34,163 nt of DNA from positions 1 to 34,163 of the forward strand of contig JAAWJJ010000042.1 in NCBI GenBank assembly GCA_022796875.1, given 5' to 3'. The notes beneath the pieces were generated by a model, which was not told where the DNA came from, searched no databases, and saw only the letters and a list, made by a program, of their open reading frames with translations. Source of the DNA: Eubacterium sp. Its GTDB lineage: Bacteria; Bacillota; Clostridia; Lachnospirales; Lachnospiraceae. Made by a program: the position numbers and the translations under genes. Shown here piece after piece: positions 25,146 through 32,400 of this stretch (its first letter is position 1; every line of letters begins with the position of its first letter).

Positions 25146-26075
25146 ATGGATTTTTCATTAGCGTCAGTTACAGTTCAGCAGATTATCGTCTTTCTGCGGG
25201 TAGCAGAATACGGCGGTTTTGCCCGCGCCAGTAATTATCTGAATATGACGCAGTCCGCCGTCAGCAAAAGCATTGCCAGGCTGGAAAACGATCTTAACAT
25301 TGTGCTTTTCCAGAGAACGACCCGGGAAATCCACCTGACGGCGGCAGGTAAAATGCTTTATGACGAATGGGGAAAAACAATAACCGCATTACACAACAGC
25401 TATATTAAAGCCGTTTCCGTACAAAACGAAGGAAATAAAATCCTGCGGATCGGCATTTTAAATACGGCCCGTCCCGAATTGTATTTCTGGGATATCCAGG
25501 AACGGTTTGAGAAACAAAATCCTGATATTCAAATAGATTTAGCGGCAGCTTATATGACAGATCTGGAAAAAGAACTGGCCCTCGGGGAATTTGACCTGAT
25601 TATGGTGCCGGATTTTGAGCGGTTTGCAATTATGGATATGGGATTATGCTGGAAATGGGCCGCCTGCTCCAACGCCCGCATCATAATGAATGTAAATCAT
25701 CCCCTGGCCAGCCAGGAAACCCTGAAAACAACGGATATATTGTATGAAAAATTTACTCCGCTGGAACAAAAAGGACGCCAAAACTATAAAGAAGATTTAA
25801 CGGAACGCTTTTCTAAATACCATGTTAAACCGATCTTTGTTCCCGGATATAAAAACGCTTACGAAATAAAACTACTGTTTCGCAAACGGGAAGACGCTCT
25901 GCTTATGGCAGACGAATACTTTGACTATTCGGAAGATGCCAGCCTGGTAAAAATTCCGCTGGAAGACCAGATGAACGGCATTATCTGCGTATGGAACCCG
26001 TCCAATCCCAAACCGCAGCTTCAGGCTTTTCTCCATGAGCTCCGGCCCATCGGCAGAAAAAATACGGATGCTTAA
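25146..26075 (+). CDS. LysR family transcriptional regulator
   Basis: 309 residues. The N-terminal winged helix-turn-helix (about 8-67) includes FARASNYLNMTQSAVSKSIARL (from residue 25), followed by the DNA-contacting wing LFQRTTREIHLTAAG. The rest is the two-lobe periplasmic-binding-protein-like effector domain. AAGGAGG precedes the ATG. It is divergent from the MFS transporter and upstream of hydrolase 1, with T-N11-A palindromes in both flanking gaps. I infer that it activates both genes in response to an aromatic effector. The effector is unknown. Confidence 0.93.
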   Translation: MDFSLASVTVQQIIVFLRVAEYGGFARASNYLNMTQSAVSKSIARLENDLNIVLFQRTTREIHLTAAGKMLYDEWGKTITALHNSYIKAVSVQNEGNKILRIGILNTARPELYFWDIQERFEKQNPDIQIDLAAAYMTDLEKELALGEFDLIMVPDFERFAIMDMGLCWKWAACSNARIIMNVNHPLASQETLKTTDILYEKFTPLEQKGRQNYKEDLTERFSKYHVKPIFVPGYKNAYEIKLLFRKREDALLMADEYFDYSEDASLVKIPLEDQMNGIICVWNPSNPKPQLQAFLHELRPIGRKNTDA

Positions 26076-26091
26076 AACAGCTTAATAAAGG

Positions 26092-26108
26092 AATTACAGA
26101 CTGTAATT
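26092..26108. promoter_or_regulatory. Candidate LysR operator upstream of hydrolase 1
   Basis: A perfect 17-bp palindrome, AATTACAG-A-CTGTAATT, with a T-N11-A core (26094-26106). It is centred about 91 bp upstream of the predicted start of the hydrolase 1 transcript. Its sequence is not the same as the palindrome at 25031-25057, so a shared regulator is only a possibility. Confidence 0.5.
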
Positions 26109-26155
26109 ATTCCATCAAAGAATAAATAATGAAAAAGCTTTCCTGGTGAGCGCTA

Positions 26156-26184
26156 TTGCCTCCGTTTTTCAAACTATTTATAAT
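26156..26184 (+). promoter_or_regulatory. Sigma-A promoter of hydrolase 1
   Basis: TTGCCT (26156-26161), a 17-bp spacer and TATAAT (26179-26184). It implies a leader of about 45 nt before the ATG at 26236. Confidence 0.6.
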
Positions 26185-26235
26185 AAATATATCAAATATA
26201 TCAAATATATTATATTTATTATGGAGGACACGAAT

Positions 26236-27054
26236 ATGCCAAAAAAAGTACCTGCAACCATGAAAGACCGTGTAAAAAGCTACTATAAATATTATGCGGG
26301 TGAGATGACGCCGGGACCACAGGAAAAATACGACATGATCACGCCCGAACCATGCGATAACAAACTGGCTCTCCGTATCCAGGACCGAAACGACCTGTTT
26401 CTGCCGGGGGATCTTCCGGGTGAATTTGGCTGGTGGCTATTGGAAGACGGCACTGCATTGATCGCAAACAAAACCTTTTTCCCGGGAGTAACCGGAGAAA
26501 TGTTTGACTGGTGGTTTGCATGGCATCCGATCGACCGTCTGCGCTATGCCTGCTGGGATAATGAAGATCATTACGACTGCTATCTCGACGATCCGGCCAG
26601 AGCGTTGGACATGAGCCTTTCCATGAGAGAACGGCATTGGGGCAGCATACATAATATCTGGGAAGATATCGGCCTTGGGGAAACAAACCTTTTACGTATT
26701 TCTTTCGAAAAACCGTCCGTGCTTGGCTATGATGAAAGTAAAGTAGATACAGACGTGTGCAACGCGCTGGTATGCGCAAACGTCCTGATTCTGGGCGACG
26801 ACAAGACGCCTGACGTACCGGTTGTGATGACGCACTTCTTAAGGCCTGCGGAGGGCGGTTCCGTTCTGCGTTCCAGATTTTGGTTCGGATGGCAGATCAT
26901 CGACGGGAAAGCGGTAAAATGTATTCCGGACGATGTGAAAATTCCGGCTGCCGGCCCAATTCATTTGCTGAATCATAACGTAAAAGAATTTTCCAATCTG
27001 GCGGCTATATTACCGTCAATCTATGAAGAAGAAAAAGATAACTGGGCAAAATAA
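26236..27054 (+). CDS. DAPG/phloretin hydrolase (PhlG/Phy) family protein 1
   Basis: 272 residues from the ATG at 26236 behind GGAGG; the longer frame from 26146 lacks a ribosome site. The family cleaves a C-C bond between an acyl group and a phloroglucinol ring: PhlG releases acetate from 2,4-diacetylphloroglucinol, and Phy splits phloretin into phloroglucinol and phloretic acid. Visible are FFPGVTGEMFDWWFAWHP, the candidate zinc ligands H112, E143 (WED), H247 and E251 (HNVKEF), and RPAEGG with SRFWFG. H112-E143 (+31) and H247-E251 (+4) reproduce the spacings of the PhlG zinc site (129/160 and 270/274, from memory). Length equals known Phy enzymes. It follows lysR and ends at a shared terminator. 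The real substrate is unknown. Confidence 0.85.
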   Translation: MPKKVPATMKDRVKSYYKYYAGEMTPGPQEKYDMITPEPCDNKLALRIQDRNDLFLPGDLPGEFGWWLLEDGTALIANKTFFPGVTGEMFDWWFAWHPIDRLRYACWDNEDHYDCYLDDPARALDMSLSMRERHWGSIHNIWEDIGLGETNLLRISFEKPSVLGYDESKVDTDVCNALVCANVLILGDDKTPDVPVVMTHFLRPAEGGSVLRSRFWFGWQIIDGKAVKCIPDDVKIPAAGPIHLLNHNVKEFSNLAAILPSIYEEEKDNWAK

Positions 27055-27062
27055 ACCTGTAA

Positions 27063-27098
27063 AACCCCTCTCCGGATTTTCCTGTCCGGAGAGGGGTT
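27063..27098. terminator. Bidirectional terminator between hydrolases 1 and 2
   Basis: A perfect 14-bp stem (27063-27076 with 27085-27098) with an 8-base loop, followed by T-rich bases on both strands. It serves convergent hydrolase 1 (+) and hydrolase 2 (-). Confidence 0.9.
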
Positions 27099-27116
27099 AT
27101 TTCCAAATTCTGTATT

Positions 27117-28031
27117 TTATTTTGTAATCTTACCGTCATAACGGTTATATACTTCCGGTAAAAATGATGCCAGATTTGCAAATTCCTGAATCGTGTGGCG
27201 GTACATTTTCCATGTTACTTCACTGACGTCAAATCCGTCCGGAAATCTGGTATTATGTACCGTACCGTTTTCAAAATATTTTCCGTTCCAGAATCTACTG
27301 CGAACTTCGCATCCTCCTTCTACCGGCCTCGCCGTATGAAGAAATGAATTGAATCCCACCCGGATATCCGGATCCATAGCAAGGAATTTTTTTGCATCTT
27401 CTTCTCCGAACAGAATCAGGGACTCTTTATACCAGAAACAGGATGCCGCCGCAAACGCTTTTACCGGGGATACCAGCACTTTATGCATATCCAGCCCAAA
27501 TTCCTGCGGTGAGAAAAAGCGGATACATACTTCGCCGCAATCTTCCACGCCGTCAAACGATTCTACCGGGAAATGCTCCTTTCCCCAGTTTCTCGTCGCC
27601 TGGGAAATACCGCTTTCGTCGGTATGGACATACAGCTCCGGTATGCGGCAGGTCATATGCCCGTTTTGCAACCACATGGCAAGACGTATGTCGTCCAACG
27701 GATGAAAATTGAACCACCAGTCGAACATTTCCGGCGTGGCATCCGGGAAAAACGTCCGGTTCGCTACAAAACCTGTACCATCCGACATAATACAATACCC
27801 GTCTTCCATTGACTGATATCCCGGAAGAAACAGATCGCTCCTTTTCTCAATCGGCAGAGCCAGTTGAGCGTTCCCCGGCCCTCCGTTTAAAATATCAATT
27901 TTTTTCTGTCCCACGTCTGCCTGAGGCCGGTCAAAAATATCCGCAAGGTCAGATTTTTTCTGTTCCTCTGTCAGTTGTACTCTTGGAAGATTTCGCAAGT
28001 CTTCCATCGTCGTTTTTGAAAAATTACCCAT
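27117..28031 (-). CDS. DAPG/phloretin hydrolase (PhlG/Phy) family protein 2
   Basis: 304 residues from the ATG at 28031 behind AGGAGGAG; residues before this Met would come from a decayed copy of the upstream permease's 3' end. It shares with hydrolase 1 the motifs FFPDATPEMFDWWFNFHP, candidate ligands H125, E163 (VED), H279 and E283 (HTIQEFANL), RPVEGG and SRFWNG. It is closer to hydrolase 1 than to hydrolase 3 and carries about 30 extra N-terminal residues plus a longer middle. It is last in the hydrolase 3-permease-hydrolase 2 operon, 93 bp after the permease. It is a probable metal-dependent C-C hydrolase of acyl phenols; the substrate is unknown and presumably differs from its paralogs'. 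Confidence 0.83.
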   Translation of the reverse strand: MGNFSKTTMEDLRNLPRVQLTEEQKKSDLADIFDRPQADVGQKKIDILNGGPGNAQLALPIEKRSDLFLPGYQSMEDGYCIMSDGTGFVANRTFFPDATPEMFDWWFNFHPLDDIRLAMWLQNGHMTCRIPELYVHTDESGISQATRNWGKEHFPVESFDGVEDCGEVCIRFFSPQEFGLDMHKVLVSPVKAFAAASCFWYKESLILFGEEDAKKFLAMDPDIRVGFNSFLHTARPVEGGCEVRSRFWNGKYFENGTVHNTRFPDGFDVSEVTWKMYRHTIQEFANLASFLPEVYNRYDGKITK

Positions 28032-28064
28032 ATTTTCTCCTCCTGCTAAAATATAGTTACATTT

Positions 28065-28106
28065 GCCAGGCTTGAAGCCGCCATAAACATCACTACTGCT
28101 GCAGTT
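28065..28106. repeat. Decayed copy of the 3' end of the permease gene
   Basis: These 42 bases match 28129-28170, the last codons of the permease gene, at 30 of 42 positions with a constant 64-bp offset and no gaps. The match includes GCCAGG and the 12-base core CCATAAACATCA. It fits an old local duplication between the permease and hydrolase 2. Confidence 0.5.
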
Positions 28107-28124
28107 CCCCCTGCTTTTCACGCA

Positions 28125-29489
28125 TTACGCCAGGCCCGGCGCCACCATAAACATCAGCGCCGCCACAATTGCCGCGATTAACGGAAAAATACAGGATACA
28201 ATAAACATCGGCATATAGCCTTCTTTATGGCTGATTTTCGTCATCGAAAGAATGATAATAATCATCCCGTTAAACGGCAGCGTTTCAAAAGAAACGGATG
28301 CGATCGTCGATACACGGTGAATCATTTCCGCCGTGATCAAACCGGCATTTGCCGCCGTTCCGCCTGCAAGCAGGGCACCTGCCAGAATCGGCACGATAAT
28401 GGACATGCCGGCCGGCGGAGAACTGGTCAGCGCAACCAGAATCACAATTGCCAGAACTACGATAAGCATCGGATGGATCGGAAGATTCACGATACTTTCC
28501 GCCATTGTCTGAAATGCGGACGTTGCAGCCACTACCGCCGCGAAACCGGAAATAACGGAAATGTTAAACAGCGCGCCTGCCGACGTCATGGCTCCATCGT
28601 TTAACGTCGCAAGAATATGCCCTCTTTTTTTCGTTCCCTCCGGCAGTCCGTCATATTTGATGCAGTTCCCCATAAGTACCAGGGCCAGAATAATTCCTGC
28701 CGAAAGAGCGACGGAAATATCCAGCTTCAAAATACCGAACATTACAAATACCAGGATGATCGGAAGCAGCGCCACAAAGAAATTTGGACGCTTCGTATCG
28801 CTGAATTCCGGAACCGGAGGCATAGCGCCATATTCAAAATGCCCGCCGACGCGCATTTCTTTCACGCACATAGCCGAAATCGTCGCCCATGTCCCGACTG
28901 CAATAATTGCCGCCGCTACGATACCCGGAACCAAACCGGAAGTAGACGTCGTTCCCAAAATGCTCATCGGCACAATATTCTGTGTGACCGGCGCGCCCGG
29001 ACAGACTGCCGCCGCCGTAGAACACATCAAAATGCCCGGTATGTATTTTCTCGGCATATCCAGCTTTTTCCACATACGCACTACGATCGGAAACGTCGTA
29101 TAAAGCACTATAAAAGCGTCGATTCCGCCCAGACAGAGCAAAAAAGATAAAATTACGATAACCGCAACGGCAACGCGTACTTTATTTTCCCCTTTCGCAC
29201 GGTCAACAAATACTCTGATAAAACCGTCCGCCAGCGCTTCCGCCGCCCCCGTCTGCGTATAAACTTTGCCGAGGATCGTCCCCAGCATAATTACCGGCAG
29301 CAGCATTCCCAGAACAGATACCATTCCCTGTACATACATATTGGAAAACGCTTTCACTGGATTCAGCTGATTGAATACTGCCACGACAATACAGGCAATC
29401 GGCGCCAGTATAATCGTATTTACATTTTTAAACGTGAAGAATAAAATAATACAAAAACCAATAATAATTCCTATTAATCCTAATGCCAT
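28125..29489 (-). CDS. GntP/ion-transporter superfamily permease
   Basis: 454 residues, almost wholly hydrophobic with about 11-13 membrane segments. It has the paired re-entrant features of the GntP/CitM type: LLCLGGIDAFIVLYTTFPIV, CPGAPVTQNIVP and TSSPPAGMSIIVPILAG. These carriers take up gluconate, citrate or similar organic acids by proton or cation symport. GGGGGAG precedes the ATG. It is sandwiched between hydrolase 3 (38 bp upstream) and hydrolase 2, so it likely imports their substrate or handles a carboxylate product. A sugar-acid substrate looks less likely here because no sugar-acid enzyme is nearby. Confidence 0.85.
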   Translation of the reverse strand: MALGLIGIIIGFCIILFFTFKNVNTIILAPIACIVVAVFNQLNPVKAFSNMYVQGMVSVLGMLLPVIMLGTILGKVYTQTGAAEALADGFIRVFVDRAKGENKVRVAVAVIVILSFLLCLGGIDAFIVLYTTFPIVVRMWKKLDMPRKYIPGILMCSTAAAVCPGAPVTQNIVPMSILGTTSTSGLVPGIVAAAIIAVGTWATISAMCVKEMRVGGHFEYGAMPPVPEFSDTKRPNFFVALLPIILVFVMFGILKLDISVALSAGIILALVLMGNCIKYDGLPEGTKKRGHILATLNDGAMTSAGALFNISVISGFAAVVAATSAFQTMAESIVNLPIHPMLIVVLAIVILVALTSSPPAGMSIIVPILAGALLAGGTAANAGLITAEMIHRVSTIASVSFETLPFNGMIIIILSMTKISHKEGYMPMFIVSCIFPLIAAIVAALMFMVAPGLA

Positions 29490-29527
29490 TTTTCTCCCCC
29501 TATCCGTTGTATACGAAATATCCGTAC

Positions 29528-30367
29528 TTATCTATTTTTATACTCTGGCCTCTCCAAAACCGGAAGCGTATTATCCTGTACATATTTCCATTCATACTCT
29601 CCGGTTTTTTCCACAGACAGGTTGTAGTATACGTTTTGCGTCGGATCCGGATGGTCTTTCCATACGTTGTACAGGCCTGGCAAAAATTTCGGCCACCAGC
29701 AAAGTTCATATTCCCCGTGTTCAAAATTGTTTTTCGTCCCTTTTACATGCGGAAACTCGTCCGGACGAATTACTTTTTTGCTTAATTCCAGCGTTTCCGT
29801 TGCGCATACCATGCGGTGAATACACCCGCCTTCCACGTCCTCCCACATATGGGTCAGGAGCATCCAGGTATGACCGTCCTCATCTTTCGTGCCCTCTATA
29901 ATGGCGTGTTTGCAGCAATGGTCAAACGGAAAAACATCCATATCATAACGGTTGTACAGCAACATTCCAAATCCGTCCCCTGCCGCTACGCTCAAATCTA
30001 ATATCTGGTCTTCGTCCATGTTCTCCAGGCTTGTATGTTTTGAATTTGTAAAACCATACTGCCACGGTTCCTGCATCCACTGGAAACGTTTGTGAGATCC
30101 CGGCGCCCAGAGATAATATCCTTTCTCCATATTGGACCAGAACCAGTCAATCATTTCCGAAGTAACTCCCGGCAGGAAATGTTCCCCTTCGATACAGATC
30201 GCCCAGCCTGCTTCTTTGTACTTCGGATTCAGGTCAATATCCGGCAAATCCGTAATTCCGACTTCTTCCGGCCTTTTTAATTTTTCCCATTTCGGATACG
30301 GTACTTTGAATTGCCCAAACGGCCTGCTCGATTGTCCCCCTGTCGCTACATACTTATCAAAATCCAT
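29528..30367 (-). CDS. DAPG/phloretin hydrolase (PhlG/Phy) family protein 3
   Basis: 279 residues, starting at the ATG at 30367 after AAGGAGG. It is the most divergent of the three paralogs. It keeps FLPGVTSEMIDWFW, a conserved histidine H92 (GSHKRF), the acidic pair E119-D120, WEDVEGGC, and the C-terminal H217-x-x-x-E221 with CWWPKFLPGLY. The His at the WHP position of the paralogs is replaced (M80). It is first in the hydrolase 3-permease-hydrolase 2 operon and divergent from a TetR gene, with three palindromes in the gap. A C-C hydrolase acting on an acylated phenol is the family expectation. The changed pocket motifs suggest a different substrate from hydrolases 1 and 2. Confidence 0.82.
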   Translation of the reverse strand: MDFDKYVATGGQSSRPFGQFKVPYPKWEKLKRPEEVGITDLPDIDLNPKYKEAGWAICIEGEHFLPGVTSEMIDWFWSNMEKGYYLWAPGSHKRFQWMQEPWQYGFTNSKHTSLENMDEDQILDLSVAAGDGFGMLLYNRYDMDVFPFDHCCKHAIIEGTKDEDGHTWMLLTHMWEDVEGGCIHRMVCATETLELSKKVIRPDEFPHVKGTKNNFEHGEYELCWWPKFLPGLYNVWKDHPDPTQNVYYNLSVEKTGEYEWKYVQDNTLPVLERPEYKNR

Positions 30368-30390
30368 CCTTTTTCCTCCTTGTTCTTTGT

Positions 30391-30429
30391 ACTCCCATAC
30401 TCTCCTTTAACGCCCGTTTTTATGGGAGT
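30391..30429 (-). promoter_or_regulatory. Long inverted repeat in the hydrolase 3 leader
   Basis: ACTCCCATA (30391-30399) and TATGGGAGT (30421-30429) are perfect 9-bp arms around 21 bases, 24 bp before the hydrolase 3 start codon. It could fold in the mRNA or bind a protein. Unlike a terminator, it has no U-run. Confidence 0.4.
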
Positions 30430-30437
30430 GTGTGTTT

Positions 30438-30456
30438 GGTTACTACTAATGTAACC
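30438..30456. promoter_or_regulatory. Candidate TetR operator A
   Basis: GGTTAC-N7-GTAACC, a 19-bp palindrome that overlaps a possible -10 element of the hydrolase 3 operon. Size and position suit a TetR-type repressor. Confidence 0.45.
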
Positions 30457-30483
30457 GATTTTTTATTCTCTTAGAAGCACACC

Positions 30484-30502
30484 CCGAAACGACATGTTTC
30501 GG
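30484..30502. promoter_or_regulatory. Candidate TetR operator B
   Basis: CCGAAAC-N5-GTTTCGG, a perfect 7-bp-arm palindrome of 19 bp located 62 bp upstream of the tetR -35 box. Its arms differ from operator A, so the two are unlikely to be bound by the same protein. Confidence 0.45.
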
Positions 30503-30563
30503 AAAGAAACAAATGCGTACAATCTATGCGGATACGGCACATTTTGCCCCCGTCTGTCCCACC

Positions 30564-30592
30564 TTGACACGATTTTTACGATTTTATATAAT
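30564..30592 (+). promoter_or_regulatory. Perfect-consensus sigma-A promoter of tetR
   Basis: TTGACA (30564-30569), exactly 17 bp, then TATAAT (30587-30592). The predicted leader is about 105 nt. Such a strong promoter on a regulator gene suggests either high repressor supply or tight autoregulation. Confidence 0.8.
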
Positions 30593-30704
30593 ACAAAGAA
30601 AGCTGGAAAAATGAGAAATAAAACGAAAATAACGGTACAGATATTGAAACAGGGAACGAAAGATAAAACAAGCATGTAATGAAAAAAGAAATGAGGAAAG
30701 AATT

Positions 30705-31286
30705 ATGGCGGCAACCCTTTTACAATCACAATCCGAACTCGCTAAAACTCTGATCAAAAAAGCTTTTATCCAATTATATTCAAAACAGGGAATTGATAAA
30801 ATTACAGTACGTGAAATCTGTGCTGTCAGCGGTGTATCCCGCTCTGCCTTTTACAGACATTTTGACGACAAATACGATATTCTGGAACAGATCGAAACAG
30901 AACTCCTGACAAATCTCAAACAACTGAACTCCAAATACAACAAATTTTTTCTGACGGAAAAGGACCGGATTCTTCCTAATTTTGCAGAAACAACCCAATA
31001 CATTTATGATAACAGGGAATATTTTATTCCTTTGATCACGATTCCGGGAGATTCCCGATTTATCCACCGCTGGAAACTGATCATGCAGGAAGACTTTTTC
31101 CACCGCCTGACGTGCGACAACGTCCTGCCAAAGGAAAATGCCGAAATACTGACGTTTTCCATGTCTTCTTCATTAATCGGCATGTTTGAATACTGGCTGA
31201 CAAAAGAAACGGAACTCTCCCCGGAAGAACTTGCCCTGATCGGAACAAAATTATTATTCCATTCTTTTTATCATACCACAATATAG
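30705..31286 (+). CDS. TetR/AcrR family transcriptional regulator
   Basis: 193 residues with a clear N-terminal helix-turn-helix (about 34-53; VREICAVSGVSRSAFYRHF) preceded by the usual first helix. The divergent helical effector domain is of the short TetR_C type (DNREYFIPLI, LIGMFEYWL). GAGGAAAG precedes the ATG. It is divergent from the hydrolase 3-permease-hydrolase 2 operon and convergent with etfA. It probably represses the operon until an aromatic ligand binds. The ligand cannot be predicted. Confidence 0.9.
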   Translation: MAATLLQSQSELAKTLIKKAFIQLYSKQGIDKITVREICAVSGVSRSAFYRHFDDKYDILEQIETELLTNLKQLNSKYNKFFLTEKDRILPNFAETTQYIYDNREYFIPLITIPGDSRFIHRWKLIMQEDFFHRLTCDNVLPKENAEILTFSMSSSLIGMFEYWLTKETELSPEELALIGTKLLFHSFYHTTI

Positions 31287-31290
31287 AAAA

Positions 31291-31341
31291 AAGCCGGAAA
31301 AACGTCGCGGCAGACATAGTCTGCCACCGCTTTTCCGGCAG
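31291..31341 (-). terminator. Intrinsic terminator after etfA
   Basis: Outer arms GCCGGAAAA (31293-31301) and TTTTCCGGC (31331-31339) enclose an inner GGCAGA/TCTGCC stem. Six T residues follow on the minus strand. On the plus strand it may also slow the tetR transcript, although no T-run follows there. Confidence 0.85.
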
Positions 31342-31352
31342 CCAATGCTAAG

Positions 31353-32360
31353 TTATGAATTTTTTCGTTTATTTATTTCTTCCGTCAGCTTCGGAACTAC
31401 TTCAAACAAATCACCTACAATGCCGTAATCCGAAAATGTAAAAATATTTGCTTCCGGATCTTTATTGACCGCTACGATCACATCCGCTCCGGAAATACCG
31501 GCCGCATGCTGGATTGCTCCGGAAATACCACAGGCGATATAAAGTTTCGGCCCTACGGTTTTGCCGGTCTGTCCGACCTGATGGCTGTGGGAGATCCAGC
31601 CGCTGTCCACCGCTGCGCGGGACGCCCCCAAAGTAGCGCCCAGCGCCCGGCAAAGTTCTTCTAACGGTGCAAAGCCTTCCGGCCCGCCTACGCCGCGGCC
31701 TCCGGATACGATAATCTCCGCGCTTTCCAGATCTACAATTTCATCTGCCACGTCTTTTATAACTTCCAGAATTTCCGTGCGGATTTGATCTGATGTCACA
31801 TAGAAATCTATATTGACTACCTCTGCTTTCAGCCCGGTTTCTTCCGGCTTTTGAAAGACGCTGGGACGCACCGTCCCCAGCTGCGGCCTATGGTCTGGGC
31901 AAAGGATCGTCGCCATTAGGTTGCCGCCGAACGCCGGACGCGTCCATGCCACGTTACCCGTTTCTTTATCGATTGCCAGTTTTGTACAATCGGCCGTCAG
32001 GCCGGTTTTTAAACGGCAGGCAACGCGGGGAGCAAGGTCGCGTCCGTTCGGCGTCGCCCCAAAGATCATTGTCGTCGGCCCAAACCGTTCCGCCGCATGG
32101 CATACCGCCATGGCATATGCATCCGTTGTGTAATCCCGATATTCCTCCCCGTCAATCACATAAATCACGTCTGCTCCATGTATATCCGCGTCGTTTACTG
32201 CCTGGTGCACATCGGAACCGATAATCAGCGCGCACAGCCTGCCGCCCTGTCCGTCGGCCAGTTCGCGTCCCGGACTTAGCAGCTCGATGCCTGCATTTTT
32301 TGCAGAGCCGTCTTCATTTGTTTCCACAAATACCCATACATCTTTGCTTTTTACTTCCAC
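31353..32360 (-). CDS. etfA: Electron transfer flavoprotein, alpha subunit
   Basis: 335 residues from a GTG start at 32360 behind AGGAGGG. The C-terminal FAD-binding domain is complete: GGRGVGGPEGF (220-230), SRAAVDSGW (247-255), QVGQTGKTVGPKLYIACG (261-278), ISGAIQH (279-285) and SDYGIVGDLF (310-319). With EtfB it forms a soluble FAD heterodimer that passes electrons between an acyl-CoA dehydrogenase or similar flavoenzyme and another carrier. No ferredoxin domain is fused. It is last in the NTF2-like/etfB/etfA operon. No dehydrogenase partner is in the window, so whether it bifurcates electrons cannot be decided. Confidence 0.95.
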   Translation of the reverse strand: MEVKSKDVWVFVETNEDGSAKNAGIELLSPGRELADGQGGRLCALIIGSDVHQAVNDADIHGADVIYVIDGEEYRDYTTDAYAMAVCHAAERFGPTTMIFGATPNGRDLAPRVACRLKTGLTADCTKLAIDKETGNVAWTRPAFGGNLMATILCPDHRPQLGTVRPSVFQKPEETGLKAEVVNIDFYVTSDQIRTEILEVIKDVADEIVDLESAEIIVSGGRGVGGPEGFAPLEELCRALGATLGASRAAVDSGWISHSHQVGQTGKTVGPKLYIACGISGAIQHAAGISGADVIVAVNKDPEANIFTFSDYGIVGDLFEVVPKLTEEINKRKNS

Positions 32361-32400
32361 AGTTTTCCCTCCTGCTAATTAGATAATATCCGCCTCGTAA

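Larger units (their letters stand above)
30368..30704. other. Divergent control region between hydrolase 3 and tetR
   Basis: 337 bp with no supported gene. It contains three inverted repeats (30391-30429, 30438-30456, 30484-30502) near the hydrolase side and a perfect-consensus promoter for tetR (30564-30592). For the hydrolase operon I see only a weak TTCTAA-17-TACATT candidate whose -10 overlaps the 30438-30456 palindrome. Confidence 0.6.

Noticed and set aside
26180-26222. 12-bp AT-only inverted repeat (ATAATAAATATA / TATATTTATTAT) ending right at the hydrolase 1 ribosome site, like an RNA thermometer
   Set aside because: The left arm lies within the -10 box and just upstream of the predicted transcript start (about 26191), so the hairpin would not be in the mRNA.
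26339-26779. Minus-strand open frame of 146 codons inside hydrolase 1
   Set aside because: Antisense of a clear family gene; no Shine-Dalgarno site or domain.
28125-29489. Gluconate-specific permease assignment (gntP)
   Set aside because: The superfamily fits, but no gluconate kinase or sugar-acid gene is nearby and the context is phenolic hydrolases.
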